Part shown: positions 28,083-35,598 of the stretch, piece after piece
Numbering within the stretch: position 1 is the first letter of the stretch
How the letters are laid out: each line of letters begins with the position of its first letter
From: an uncultured Alistipes sp.
GTDB taxonomy: Bacteria > Bacteroidota > Bacteroidia > Bacteroidales > Rikenellaceae
Assembly: GCA_938014215.1 (NCBI GenBank)
Contig: CALLRW010000039.1
Location: 62,001 to 126,000 of the forward strand
Direction: 5' to 3'
DNA length: 64,000 nt
Notes under the pieces: model-generated
Database searches by the model: none
What the model was told of the DNA's origin: nothing
The model's input: the letters and a program-made list of their open reading frames with translations, nothing else
Made by a program: the position numbers and the translations under genes

Positions 28083-28558
28083 AACGGGTTTGGGCCTGTG
28101 TGCTCCTCACGGCCGTGTGTCTGGCCGTCGGGGGGCTTTCTTCACTCGCGCAGGGGGCATCGCTGCGCGAGTGGTATCCGCTGCTGGAGAAGTCGCCGTT
28201 GACCCCTCCCGGGGTGGTTTTTGCCGTGGTGTGGAGCCTGCTCTACCTCTGCATCGGCATCTCTGGCGGTCTGGTCGTCACCTCCGATTCGGCATCGCGC
28301 CACCGGACCATGCGCCTGTGGACCGCCCAGCTGGCCTTCAACTTCGGCTGGAGCCTGCTCTTCTTCACGTTCCGCAACCCGCTGCTGGGGTTGATCGACC
28401 TGGTGGTGCTCGACGTACTGGTTTTCATCTACCTGCGGCGCTGCTTCCGCCACCGGCTGCGGGCGGCCGGATGGCTCTTCATCCCCTATCTGGCGTGGGT
28501 CCTCTTCGCCACGTGGCTCAACCTCCATATCCTTGCGGCTAACGGTACGGGGTTCTGA
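28079..28558 (+). CDS. tspO: TspO/MBR-family membrane protein
   Basis: A 159-residue, five-helix membrane protein of the translocator-protein family, which binds porphyrins and related ligands. Family hallmarks include WYPLLEKSPLTPPGVVFAVV, WSLLYLCIGISGG, LAFNFGWSLLFFTFRNPLLG and the ending YLAWVLFATWLNLHILAANG. Length is normal. It begins inside the stop of the upstream small membrane protein. No terminator is seen after it; the next gap holds short repeats. Confidence 0.93.
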   Translation: MKRVWACVLLTAVCLAVGGLSSLAQGASLREWYPLLEKSPLTPPGVVFAVVWSLLYLCIGISGGLVVTSDSASRHRTMRLWTAQLAFNFGWSLLFFTFRNPLLGLIDLVVLDVLVFIYLRRCFRHRLRAAGWLFIPYLAWVLFATWLNLHILAANGTGF

Positions 28559-28627
28559 TCCGTCCGGAGGCAACCCGTGGAAGGCTTCCCGCCGGGAGGA
28601 ATGCCTCCCTCGGGCCCGGGCCGTGGT

Positions 28628-28759
28628 CCGAGGTCCGTGCCCCGAGGTTCGTGCCCCGAGGTCCGTGCTTGTGCCCGTGACCCGCTGTCCCTCAGTCCAC
28701 CCGGCGTGCGTTCCTCAGTCCACCCGGCGTGCGTTCCTCAGTCCACCCGGTGCGACCTT
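28628..28759. repeat. Two short tandem arrays, 14 bp x3 and 23 bp x3
   Basis: CCGAGGTCCGTGCC-type units start at 28628, 28642 and 28656 (14-bp period). A second array has CTCAGTCCACCCGG at 28691, 28714 and 28737 (23-bp period). They fill the gap between tspO and the next operon's promoter. No gene is seen. Confidence 0.87.
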
Positions 28760-28783
28760 GGCGAAAGCCCTGTCGGGAGACGT

Positions 28784-28813
28784 TGCCAATTTGGCATTTA
28801 TTTTTTACCTTTG
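28784..28813 (+). promoter_or_regulatory. Palindrome and -7 box ahead of the coaE operon
   Basis: TGCCAA (28784-28789), one T, then TTGGCA (28791-28796) is a perfect palindrome. TACCTTTG at 28806-28813 is an exact -7 match 25 nt before the first start codon. The half-sites are the same as those in the dnaK promoter repeat, though spaced differently. Confidence 0.5.
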
Positions 28814-28837
28814 TCGACACGATAGAGGTCACGGAAT

Positions 28838-29245
28838 ATGGAAAATCTGCTGCATCGAATGCGACGTTACGTTTCGCCGGTCTTTCTGGCGCTGCTCGTG
28901 GCGTCGTTCATTCTTTGGTACATCGCCAAACTGAGCTATACCTATACGACGGAACAGACCGTCCGGGTGAGTGTCGACGGAGAGCCGTTCGAGGTGACGT
29001 GCGTGGTCGAGGGGATCGGAACGAATCTGTTCGGCTACCGGGTCTACATGAACAAACGGCTTCGGATTCCGCTCTCGGAGCTCAAGACCCACCCCTCGCA
29101 GGAGGAGGGCCACGAGGGTAAGCTCGTCATCGATCCGCAGTCGCTGCAGGATGCCCTGGCACCGCGTTTCAGCGACATCAAGATCATCTCGATCAAGGAC
29201 ATCCCGGAGATTGACCGCCCGGAGGAAAAGCCCGCAAAGTCATGA
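28838..29245 (+). CDS. YbbR/CdaR-like membrane-anchored protein
   Basis: A 135-residue protein with one N-terminal membrane helix (VFLALLVASFILWYIAKLS) and an extracytoplasmic region with a short YbbR-like beta repeat (TTEQTVRVSVDGEPFEVTC). In Firmicutes YbbR/CdaR regulates the diadenylate cyclase CdaA. In Bacteroidetes a YbbR-like gene commonly precedes coaE, as here. It is shorter than multi-repeat CdaR proteins. The stop overlaps the coaE start (29242-29245), indicating coupling. Confidence 0.72.
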   Translation: MENLLHRMRRYVSPVFLALLVASFILWYIAKLSYTYTTEQTVRVSVDGEPFEVTCVVEGIGTNLFGYRVYMNKRLRIPLSELKTHPSQEEGHEGKLVIDPQSLQDALAPRFSDIKIISIKDIPEIDRPEEKPAKS

Positions 29246-29847
29246 TGAAGGTGGGAATCACGGGAGGCATCGGCAGCGGCAAGAGTACCGTCTGCCGGCT
29301 CTTTGCCCGGCGTGGCGTGGCGGTCTATGACTCGGACAGCGAGGCCAAACGCCTCATGACGGAGAGCGTTGAACTGCGGCGGCGGATTGCCGAGCGTTTC
29401 GGAGCGGAGGCGTACGCCGCCGACGGAGGGCTGAACCGCAGCTGGCTGGCCGCACGGGTCTTCACGGATCCACAGGCGCTGGCCGATCTCAACGCAATGG
29501 TCCATCCGGCCGTGATGGCCGACTTTGCGGCGTGGGCCGAACGCCAGTCGGGCGACTACGTGGTGCTGGAGAGTGCGATCCTCTTCGAGGCGGGGCTCGA
29601 GCACTCGGTCGACCGGACGGTGGCGGTGCTGGCGCCGCTGGAGCTGCGTCTCGAACGCACGTGCCGCCGCGACGGGTGTGACCGCGAGGCGGTGCGCCGC
29701 CGGATGGCCGCCCAGATGGACGACGATACGTTGTGTGCCCGGGCCGACTATACGGTGGTCAACATCCGCGAGGAGGATCTCGAACCGACCGTTGCCGAAC
29801 TCGACCGGCGTTTCAAACTCGAAGCCCGACACCGCCATGAAGCTTGA
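29242..29847 (+). CDS. coaE: Dephospho-CoA kinase
   Basis: A 201-residue P-loop kinase performing the last step of coenzyme A synthesis (phosphorylation of dephospho-CoA). The Walker A is GGIGSGKST (residues 8-16); the substrate region shows YDSDSEAKRL and NAMVHPAVM, and the lid/ATP region LERTCRRDGCDREAVRRRM. An ATG one codon later (29245) is equally possible. It overlaps both the upstream YbbR-like gene and the downstream folP by a few bases. Confidence 0.95.
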   Translation: MMKVGITGGIGSGKSTVCRLFARRGVAVYDSDSEAKRLMTESVELRRRIAERFGAEAYAADGGLNRSWLAARVFTDPQALADLNAMVHPAVMADFAAWAERQSGDYVVLESAILFEAGLEHSVDRTVAVLAPLELRLERTCRRDGCDREAVRRRMAAQMDDDTLCARADYTVVNIREEDLEPTVAELDRRFKLEARHRHEA

Positions 29848-30652
29848 TCTGACCACACCGCGGGTGATGGCGATTCTGAACGTCACGCCCGATTCGTTCT
29901 ATGCCGGGAGCCGCACCCCGGATGATGCGGCCATCGAGGCGCGCGTGCGGGAGGCGCTCGACGAGGGGGCCTCGCTGATCGACGTCGGCGGCTATTCGTC
30001 GCGTCCGGGGGCCGACGAGGTCCCTCTCGAGGAGGAGTGGCGGCGCGTCGAGCGCGGCGTTGCGGCCGTACGGCGGATTGCCCCCAGGATGACGGTCTCG
30101 GTCGATACGTTCCGCAGCGAGGTGGTCGAACGCACCCTCGGCACGTTCGGCGAGGTGGTCGTGAACGACATCTCGGCCGGTGAGCTCGATCCGGCGATGT
30201 TTGCCACGGTGGCCCGCCACGACCTTCCCTACGTGGCGATGCACATGAAGGGGACGCCGCAGACCATGCAGTCGCAGACCGACTACCGCCGCGACATTGC
30301 AACCGAGGTGGTCGACTATTTCCGCGCGCGGGTCGGCGAGATGCTGGCGGCCGGAATCCGCCGCGAACGGATCATCCTCGATCCGGGATTCGGATTCGCC
30401 AAGACCGCGGCGCAGAATTTCGAACTGCTGCGGGAGCTCCACCGCCTGTGCGACGAGGGGTTCCCGGTGCTGGCGGGGCTTTCGCGCAAGTCGATGATCT
30501 ACCGCACGCTGGGCTGCACGCCGGCCGAATCGCTCCCCGGAACAGTGGCGCTCGGATGGGAGTGCCTGCGCCAGGGGGCGCGGATCCTGCGGGTCCACGA
30601 CGTGCGTGAGGCGGCGGATACGGTGCAACTTTTCAACGCTTTCCGATCATGA
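29837..30652 (+). CDS. folP: Dihydropteroate synthase
   Basis: A 271-residue TIM-barrel enzyme condensing p-aminobenzoate with hydroxymethyl-dihydropterin diphosphate in folate synthesis; the sulfonamide target. Motifs are VMAILNVTPDSFYAGSR, DVGGYSSRPGADEV (pyrophosphate loop), VSVDTFR, VNDISAGE, MHMKGTPQTMQ, ILDPGFGFAKT and LAGLSRKSMI. The start at 29837 overlaps coaE by 11 nt. Its stop overlaps the next ABC gene start (30649-30652). Confidence 0.96.
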   Translation: MKLDLTTPRVMAILNVTPDSFYAGSRTPDDAAIEARVREALDEGASLIDVGGYSSRPGADEVPLEEEWRRVERGVAAVRRIAPRMTVSVDTFRSEVVERTLGTFGEVVVNDISAGELDPAMFATVARHDLPYVAMHMKGTPQTMQSQTDYRRDIATEVVDYFRARVGEMLAAGIRRERIILDPGFGFAKTAAQNFELLRELHRLCDEGFPVLAGLSRKSMIYRTLGCTPAESLPGTVALGWECLRQGARILRVHDVREAADTVQLFNAFRS

Positions 30653-31305
30653 TACGGGTTACGGAGATACACAAGAGTTTCGGCACGCTCGAGGTGCTCA
30701 AGGGGGTATCGCTCGAGGTGGCTCCGCGCGAAGTGGTCTCGATCGTCGGGGCGAGCGGTGCCGGCAAGACGACGCTGCTGCAGATCATCGGCACGCTGTC
30801 GCGTCCCGACGCGGGCCGTGTCGAGATCGACGGTACGGATGTCTTTGCGCTGAATGACAAGGATTTGTCGCGATTCCGCAACGAGCGGATCGGCTTTGTC
30901 TTCCAGTTCCACCACCTGCTGGCCGAATTCACGGCCTTCGAGAACGTCTGCATCCCGGGGTTGATCGGCCGCCGGCCGCGTGCCGAGGTCGAACGTCGGG
31001 CCGGGGAGTTGCTCGATCTGATGGGGCTCTCGGCGCGCCGCGACCACAAGCCCGGACAGCTCTCGGGCGGCGAACAGCAGCGCGTGGCCATTGCCCGGGC
31101 GCTGATCAACTCACCGGCGGTGCTGCTGGCCGACGAACCCTCGGGCAACCTCGATTCGCACAATCGCGACGAGATCCACCGCCTCTTTTTCGAACTGCGC
31201 GACCGCCTGGGACAGACGATCGTCGTCGTAACGCACGACGAACATCTGGCCGCGATGGCCGACCGGCGGATCACGATGTCCGACGGCATGATCGTCGAGC
31301 CGTGA
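30649..31305 (+). CDS. ABC transporter ATP-binding protein, LolD-like
   Basis: A 218-residue ATPase of the LolD/MacB type. Walker A is GASGAGKT (34-41), the signature LSGGEQQRVAIARAL, Walker B VLLADEPSGNLD, and the switch histidine lies in VVVTHDEH. LolD powers release of lipoproteins from the inner membrane to the Lol carrier; the permease partner is not adjacent, so the exact system is uncertain. It overlaps folP by 4 nt. Confidence 0.88.
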   Translation: MIRVTEIHKSFGTLEVLKGVSLEVAPREVVSIVGASGAGKTTLLQIIGTLSRPDAGRVEIDGTDVFALNDKDLSRFRNERIGFVFQFHHLLAEFTAFENVCIPGLIGRRPRAEVERRAGELLDLMGLSARRDHKPGQLSGGEQQRVAIARALINSPAVLLADEPSGNLDSHNRDEIHRLFFELRDRLGQTIVVVTHDEHLAAMADRRITMSDGMIVEP

Positions 31306-31319
31306 TCGCCCCCTACGAA

Positions 31320-32102
31320 ATGATGACACAACCCGAACTGAAAGAGCTTCTCGAGGAGCTCTACGACCGCTATAACCGTCCGGAATTCATCGAGGACGAT
31401 CCGATTTCGGTGCCGCACCGCTTCACGGAGCGTGCCGACCGGGAGATTGCCGGCTTTTTTGCGGCGACGATCGCCTGGGGCAACCGGCCGTCGATCGTGC
31501 GCAACGGCCACCGGATGATGCTCCTGATGGACAACGCCCCGGCCGATTTCGTGCGCAACGCCTCGGAGCACGAACTGGACGCGTTGTCGACCTTTGCCCA
31601 CCGCACCTTCAACGGCGGTGATCTGCGTGATTTCGTCGTGGCGCTGCGGCGGATCGACGAACGCTTCGGCGGTATCGGCGCCTTCTTCGAGCAGCGTTAC
31701 GCGGCGCTGCACGATCTGCGACCGGTGCTGGCCGAGTTCCGGCGCGAATTCTTCGCCGCGCCGCATGCGCCGCGTTGCGAAAAACACCTCTCGTCGATCG
31801 AGCGGGGGGCGGCCTGCAAGCGGCTGTGCATGTACCTGCGGTGGATGGTCCGCCGCGACGACCGCGGTGTCGATTTCGGGCTTTGGCAAGGCATCCCGAT
31901 GTCGGCGCTCTACCTGCCGCTGGATCTCCATGTCGGGGCGATGGGGCGCGCCCTGGGGCTCCTCGCAAGGCGTCAGAACGACTGGCGGGCCGTCGAGGAG
32001 ATCACCGCCGAGCTCCGCAAGTTCCATCCGGAAGACCCCGTCCGCTACGACTTCTCGTTGTTCGGCGCCGGGATTGACGGCTATCTGAAAAACCATGAAT
32101 GA
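31320..32102 (+). CDS. TIGR02757/DUF2400 family protein
   Basis: A 260-residue protein matching the uncharacterised TIGR02757 family, with typical segments EDDPISVPHRFTERADREIA, FFAATIAWGNRPSIVRNGHR, CKRLCMYLRWMVRRDDRGVD and the end KFHPEDPVRYDFSLFGAGID. The fold of the family resembles HhH-GPD DNA glycosylase-like helical proteins, but function is unknown. I chose ATG at 31320; a GTG at 31302 overlapping the previous stop is an alternative. It overlaps trmN by 8 nt. Confidence 0.88.
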   Translation: MMTQPELKELLEELYDRYNRPEFIEDDPISVPHRFTERADREIAGFFAATIAWGNRPSIVRNGHRMMLLMDNAPADFVRNASEHELDALSTFAHRTFNGGDLRDFVVALRRIDERFGGIGAFFEQRYAALHDLRPVLAEFRREFFAAPHAPRCEKHLSSIERGAACKRLCMYLRWMVRRDDRGVDFGLWQGIPMSALYLPLDLHVGAMGRALGLLARRQNDWRAVEEITAELRKFHPEDPVRYDFSLFGAGIDGYLKNHE

Positions 32103-32847
32103 TCCATCGACCGAGCGCCTGCGGGGCGCTTTCCGTTTCAAACGCTTTACGATACGTCAGGACCACAGCCCGATGAAGGTCGGGACCGACGGGGTGCTGC
32201 TCGGGGCCTGGGCTCCGCTCTGCGAGGAGGACCGTCGGCTGCTCGACATCGGCACCGGCACGGGGCTGATTGCCGTGATGCTGGCCCAGCGTGCGGCGCA
32301 TGCCGAGATCACGGGGGTCGATATCGACGACGTCGGGGAGGCCCGGGCGAATGGCGACGCCTCGCCGTGGGGCGCGAGGCTGCACTTCCAGCAGACGCCG
32401 ATCCAGGCGTTCTTCCCGCCGGAACGATTCGATCTGATCGTTTCCAATCCGCCGTTTTATGTCGATTCGCTGACCTGCCCCGATGCGGGACGCACCGCCG
32501 TGCGGCATACGGTGCACCTCTCCCACGAGGAGCTGATCGAGGCGGTGGTGCGGCTGCTGGCGCCGGGCGGACGCTTTGCCGTGGTGCTGCCTACGCCCGA
32601 GGCCGAGCGCTTCCGCCGGCTGGCGGCCGACCGGCTGCAGCTTGTCCGCCGCACCGACGTGCGCACGACCCCGCGCCGCCCGGCCAAACGGGCGCTGATG
32701 ACCTTCGCACGGCTGGAGGAGGCCGCCGTGCTGTCACCGTCGGAACCGCTTCCGCAGGTGGACGAACTGGTCATCGGAACGGGCCAGCACGAGTGCTACA
32801 CCCCCGAATATCGGGCGCTGACGGGCGATTTCTACCTGAAATTTTGA
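32095..32847 (+). CDS. trmN: tRNA1(Val) (adenine-37-N6)-methyltransferase
   Basis: A 250-residue SAM-dependent methyltransferase that modifies A37 next to the valine anticodon. It begins with the family segment FRFKRFTIRQDHSPMKVGTD, SAM-binding motif I is DIGTGTG (51-57), and the catalytic NPPF lies at 118-121. Length matches YfiC/TrmN6. It ends the operon that starts with the YbbR-like gene. The next gene has its own promoter. Confidence 0.9.
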   Translation: MNDPSTERLRGAFRFKRFTIRQDHSPMKVGTDGVLLGAWAPLCEEDRRLLDIGTGTGLIAVMLAQRAAHAEITGVDIDDVGEARANGDASPWGARLHFQQTPIQAFFPPERFDLIVSNPPFYVDSLTCPDAGRTAVRHTVHLSHEELIEAVVRLLAPGGRFAVVLPTPEAERFRRLAADRLQLVRRTDVRTTPRRPAKRALMTFARLEEAAVLSPSEPLPQVDELVIGTGQHECYTPEYRALTGDFYLKF

Positions 32848-32873
32848 CAACCCGCGAAAAAACGCTACATTTG
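32843..32873 (+). promoter_or_regulatory. Consensus promoter of the DUF4831 gene
   Basis: TTTG (32843-32846), a 19-bp spacer and TACATTTG (32866-32873) match both Bacteroidetes elements exactly. The -33 box overlaps the trmN stop codon. The ATG follows 26 nt later. Confidence 0.8.
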
Positions 32874-32899
32874 TCTGATAGGATAAAATTTTGCAGACC

Positions 32900-33796
32900 A
32901 TGAAATTCAGACTTCTGGCGCTGACCCTGCTGCTTGCGGGGGGCGCTGCGGCTCAGAACCCATACATTGCCCTGCAGGGGGCAACCGAAACCGTCGAGGG
33001 AATCCGCATCTCGCAACCGCGGACGATCCTGGCTGTCGATGTGACGGTCGAGTGCGACCGGACGCTCGCGGGACCCTATGCGCGTTATGCGCAGAAGTTC
33101 CTCGGCGTGCGCCCCTCGCTGGCCGACAAGACGTCGTGGCGCATTACGGGTGCGCAGATCGCCCTGCTCGATGCAGACAATGCGCTCAAGGCCACGGCAT
33201 TGGCCCCCGCTACGACCCAGGTGCAGAGCTATGCTGCCTCCGGGGAGGAGTTTGCCCGCCTGCAGCCCGATCAGACCGAGATGGTGACCCTTCCGCTCGA
33301 GGATGCTGCACGTGCGGCTGCCGAGCGGATCTTCTCGCTGCGCCGTCACCGCCTGGAGCTCATCACGGGCGAGGCGGGTGAGAATGTCTTCGGCGAGGGG
33401 CTGAATGCCGCACTGGCCGAGATCGACCGCCAGGAGCAGAGCTATCTCGAACTCTTCCTCGGCAAACACGTCGTCTCGACCTCGACGCGCCGCTATGTCG
33501 TCTATCCGCAGTCGGACAAGAAACAGTATATCGTCTGCCGTTTCGGTGCGTCGGCCGGGCTGCTGCCTGAAAACGACCTTTCGGGCGATATCGTGCTGTT
33601 GCAGATCGAACCTTCGGGCGCTGCCGTCGCCTCGGAGATCGAGGCCGGCCCCAAGGAGTCGAATGTCGTGAAGTGCCGCGTGGCCGATCCTTCGACCTGC
33701 ACGGTCCTCTCGGGCGGCAGCGAATACGGTCGGGCGGTGCTCCCCGTCTTCGAGTTCGGACGCACGATCAACGTAGCCCTTCCGCGACGCAAATAG
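32900..33796 (+). CDS. DUF4831 family exported protein
   Basis: A 298-residue protein with a signal peptide (MKFRLLALTLLLAGGAAAQ). The mature part carries the DUF4831 pattern, for example RTILAVDVTVECDRTLAGPY, ARYAQKFLGVRPSLADKTSW, AERIFSLRRHRLELITGEAG and the ending FGRTINVALPRRK. Family function is unknown; members are periplasmic or surface proteins of Bacteroidetes. A 9-bp GC stem (33783-33806) straddles the stop but lacks a T run. The AlkD-like gene follows 39 nt later and may be read through. Confidence 0.85.
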   Translation: MKFRLLALTLLLAGGAAAQNPYIALQGATETVEGIRISQPRTILAVDVTVECDRTLAGPYARYAQKFLGVRPSLADKTSWRITGAQIALLDADNALKATALAPATTQVQSYAASGEEFARLQPDQTEMVTLPLEDAARAAAERIFSLRRHRLELITGEAGENVFGEGLNAALAEIDRQEQSYLELFLGKHVVSTSTRRYVVYPQSDKKQYIVCRFGASAGLLPENDLSGDIVLLQIEPSGAAVASEIEAGPKESNVVKCRVADPSTCTVLSGGSEYGRAVLPVFEFGRTINVALPRRK

Positions 33797-33835
33797 GCGT
33801 CGCGGAGTCCGTTTGAACCCAAACCGATTTTTGCA

Positions 33836-34498
33836 ATGGATCTTACCGCACGAATGACCCGCCTGCTCGGGGCGTTTCGCCGTGAGCGGAACGGTGCCGT
33901 GGCCGACTCGATGCGTTTCTACGGCCGCCAGTACGGCCTTAACTACGGCGTGAGTCTGCCGACACTGCGCAGCCTGGCACGCGCCGAAGGGACGGATTAC
34001 GACTTTGCCTGCTATCTCTACCGCCAGGATGTCCGCGAATTGCGGCTGGCGGCCTTTCATATCGCCGATCCGGCACGCCTCACCCCGGCGGAGTTTGCCT
34101 TCTGGGGCGACGGCCTGCTCAACTCCGAGATGGCCGAAGAGGGGGCCTTTGCCCTGTTCGGACGTGCGGAGTCCTTGCCGGAGCTCTTCGCTGCATGGAT
34201 CCGGCCCGAAGCCGGGTGGCTCCGCCAGTATGCGGCGCTGATGGCTGCCTCGCGGGCCGCTGCACCGCGTGTGGAGTGGATTCCGCAAGTGCTCGATGCG
34301 GTCCACCGGGCCGCCGTCGACGGAATTCGCGAAAGCCATCTGCTGGCTCAGGGGGCCGTGGCGGCTCTCGTCGCCATCGCCTCGACCAACGAAGAGAACC
34401 GGCAGACGGTACTCCGTGCTGCCGGCTCTCCCGGTTCGCTCCCTGCCGAAGACTTCGTCCACGAGGAGCTGGCCTGGCGTCTGGATCCCGGCCTCTGA
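33836..34498 (+). CDS. AlkD-like DNA alkylation repair protein
   Basis: A 220-residue all-helical protein with HEAT-like repeats, as in the AlkC/AlkD glycosylase superfamily. Typical segments are LRSLARAEGTDYDFACYLY, QDVRELRLAAFHIADP, WGDGLLNSEMAEEGAFALFG and WLRQYAALMAASRAAA. It is close to the usual AlkD length. Catalytic residues (Trp, Asp, Arg in true AlkD) cannot be assigned without alignment, so base-excision activity is likely but not shown. It is convergent with the SDR gene at 34546. Confidence 0.72.
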   Translation: MDLTARMTRLLGAFRRERNGAVADSMRFYGRQYGLNYGVSLPTLRSLARAEGTDYDFACYLYRQDVRELRLAAFHIADPARLTPAEFAFWGDGLLNSEMAEEGAFALFGRAESLPELFAAWIRPEAGWLRQYAALMAASRAAAPRVEWIPQVLDAVHRAAVDGIRESHLLAQGAVAALVAIASTNEENRQTVLRAAGSPGSLPAEDFVHEELAWRLDPGL

Positions 34499-34545
34499 AT
34501 CCGTCCGAGGCCCGGGACAATCTCTTTTTCGTAAGTGGTTGTGCG

Positions 34546-35514
34546 TCAATAGATCTCGGCCCAGGTGATGTTCGTCTGCCGACGCTCCGTCAGGGCCGTT
34601 TCGGCATAGGCGATCGTGCGCCGCAATCCCTCGTCGAGCGGGGTGTGGGGCATCCATCCCAGATCGCGCCGGGCGGCCGTCACGTCGGGCGTGCGGCGCC
34701 GTACGTCGTCGATGCGCGCCTCGAGGTGGACGACGGGCGATTGGCTGCCGGTCATCTCCACGATCTTCGCGGCCAGTGCCCGGATCGGGATCTCGTGGGT
34801 GCTGCCGAGGTTGACCGTGCGGACGCTTCCCGCATTGGGAGCCTCCATCAGCCGGATCAGTCCGTCGACGAGATCCTCCACCCAACAGAACGTACGCACC
34901 TGTTCGCCGCTGCCGTAGATGACGATCTCCTGTCCGAGCAGCGCCGCAACGATCATCTTCATCACAACGCGCTGATCGAGCAGATCGGCCCCCGGACCAT
35001 AGGTATTGAAGATGCGGGCGATGCGCGTGTCGACGCCGTATTCGGCCTGGTAGGCACGGTGCAGTGCCTCGCCGGCCCGTTTGCCTTCGGCCAGGATGCG
35101 GTGGGTCGAGCAGGCCTCGGCCGGCGTATAGGCCGTGTCGCTGTAGACGGGTCCGTAGACGGCTCCCGACGAGGCGTAGAGAATCCGGGCATGGGCGGCC
35201 AGCGCGGCATCCAGCGCATTGGCCGCTCCGGTCATGCTGACCTTGAGGGTCTCGACCGGGAGCGCCTTGCGGTAGCGGACGCTCGAGGGGGCGATCAGGT
35301 TGTAGATTTCGTCGCAGCGGATGCCGAGCGGCAGGGTGAGGTTGTGCCGCAGGTAGCGGAAACGCGGATGCTGCACCACCTGCGCGAGCAGGGGCGAGGA
35401 GCTCGGGTCACGCAGATCCACGCAGTAGACCGAGTGGCCCAGTTCGATGAGTTTCAGACACAATTGGGTCCCGATGAACCCCACGCCGCCCAGTACGGCA
35501 ATTCGTTTTGGCAT
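34546..35514 (-). CDS. Extended SDR, UDP-sugar epimerase/decarboxylase-like, catalytic Tyr missing
   Basis: A 322-residue extended short-chain dehydrogenase/reductase. The NAD-binding motif is GGVGFIG near the N-terminus, the serine site ILYASSGAVYGP, then ARIFNTYGPGADLLDQRVV and FCWVEDLVDGLIRLME, all closest to UDP-glucuronate decarboxylase-type enzymes. The YxxxK motif is altered: the Lys is present (Lys145 in EGKRAGE) but the Tyr position is Leu141. The radA gene lies 84 nt upstream on the same strand. Substrate unknown; the missing Tyr makes ordinary redox chemistry doubtful. Confidence 0.82.
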   Translation of the reverse strand: MPKRIAVLGGVGFIGTQLCLKLIELGHSVYCVDLRDPSSSPLLAQVVQHPRFRYLRHNLTLPLGIRCDEIYNLIAPSSVRYRKALPVETLKVSMTGAANALDAALAAHARILYASSGAVYGPVYSDTAYTPAEACSTHRILAEGKRAGEALHRAYQAEYGVDTRIARIFNTYGPGADLLDQRVVMKMIVAALLGQEIVIYGSGEQVRTFCWVEDLVDGLIRLMEAPNAGSVRTVNLGSTHEIPIRALAAKIVEMTGSQSPVVHLEARIDDVRRRTPDVTAARRDLGWMPHTPLDEGLRRTIAYAETALTERRQTNITWAEIY

Positions 35515-35598
35515 TCTGTTTGTTTTTGCGTCTTGAGGTGCAAAATCCGTTCCAGGGCGGGCTTTCCGGTCGACAGGGCCGGTGTCGGTTCGGGCCGA

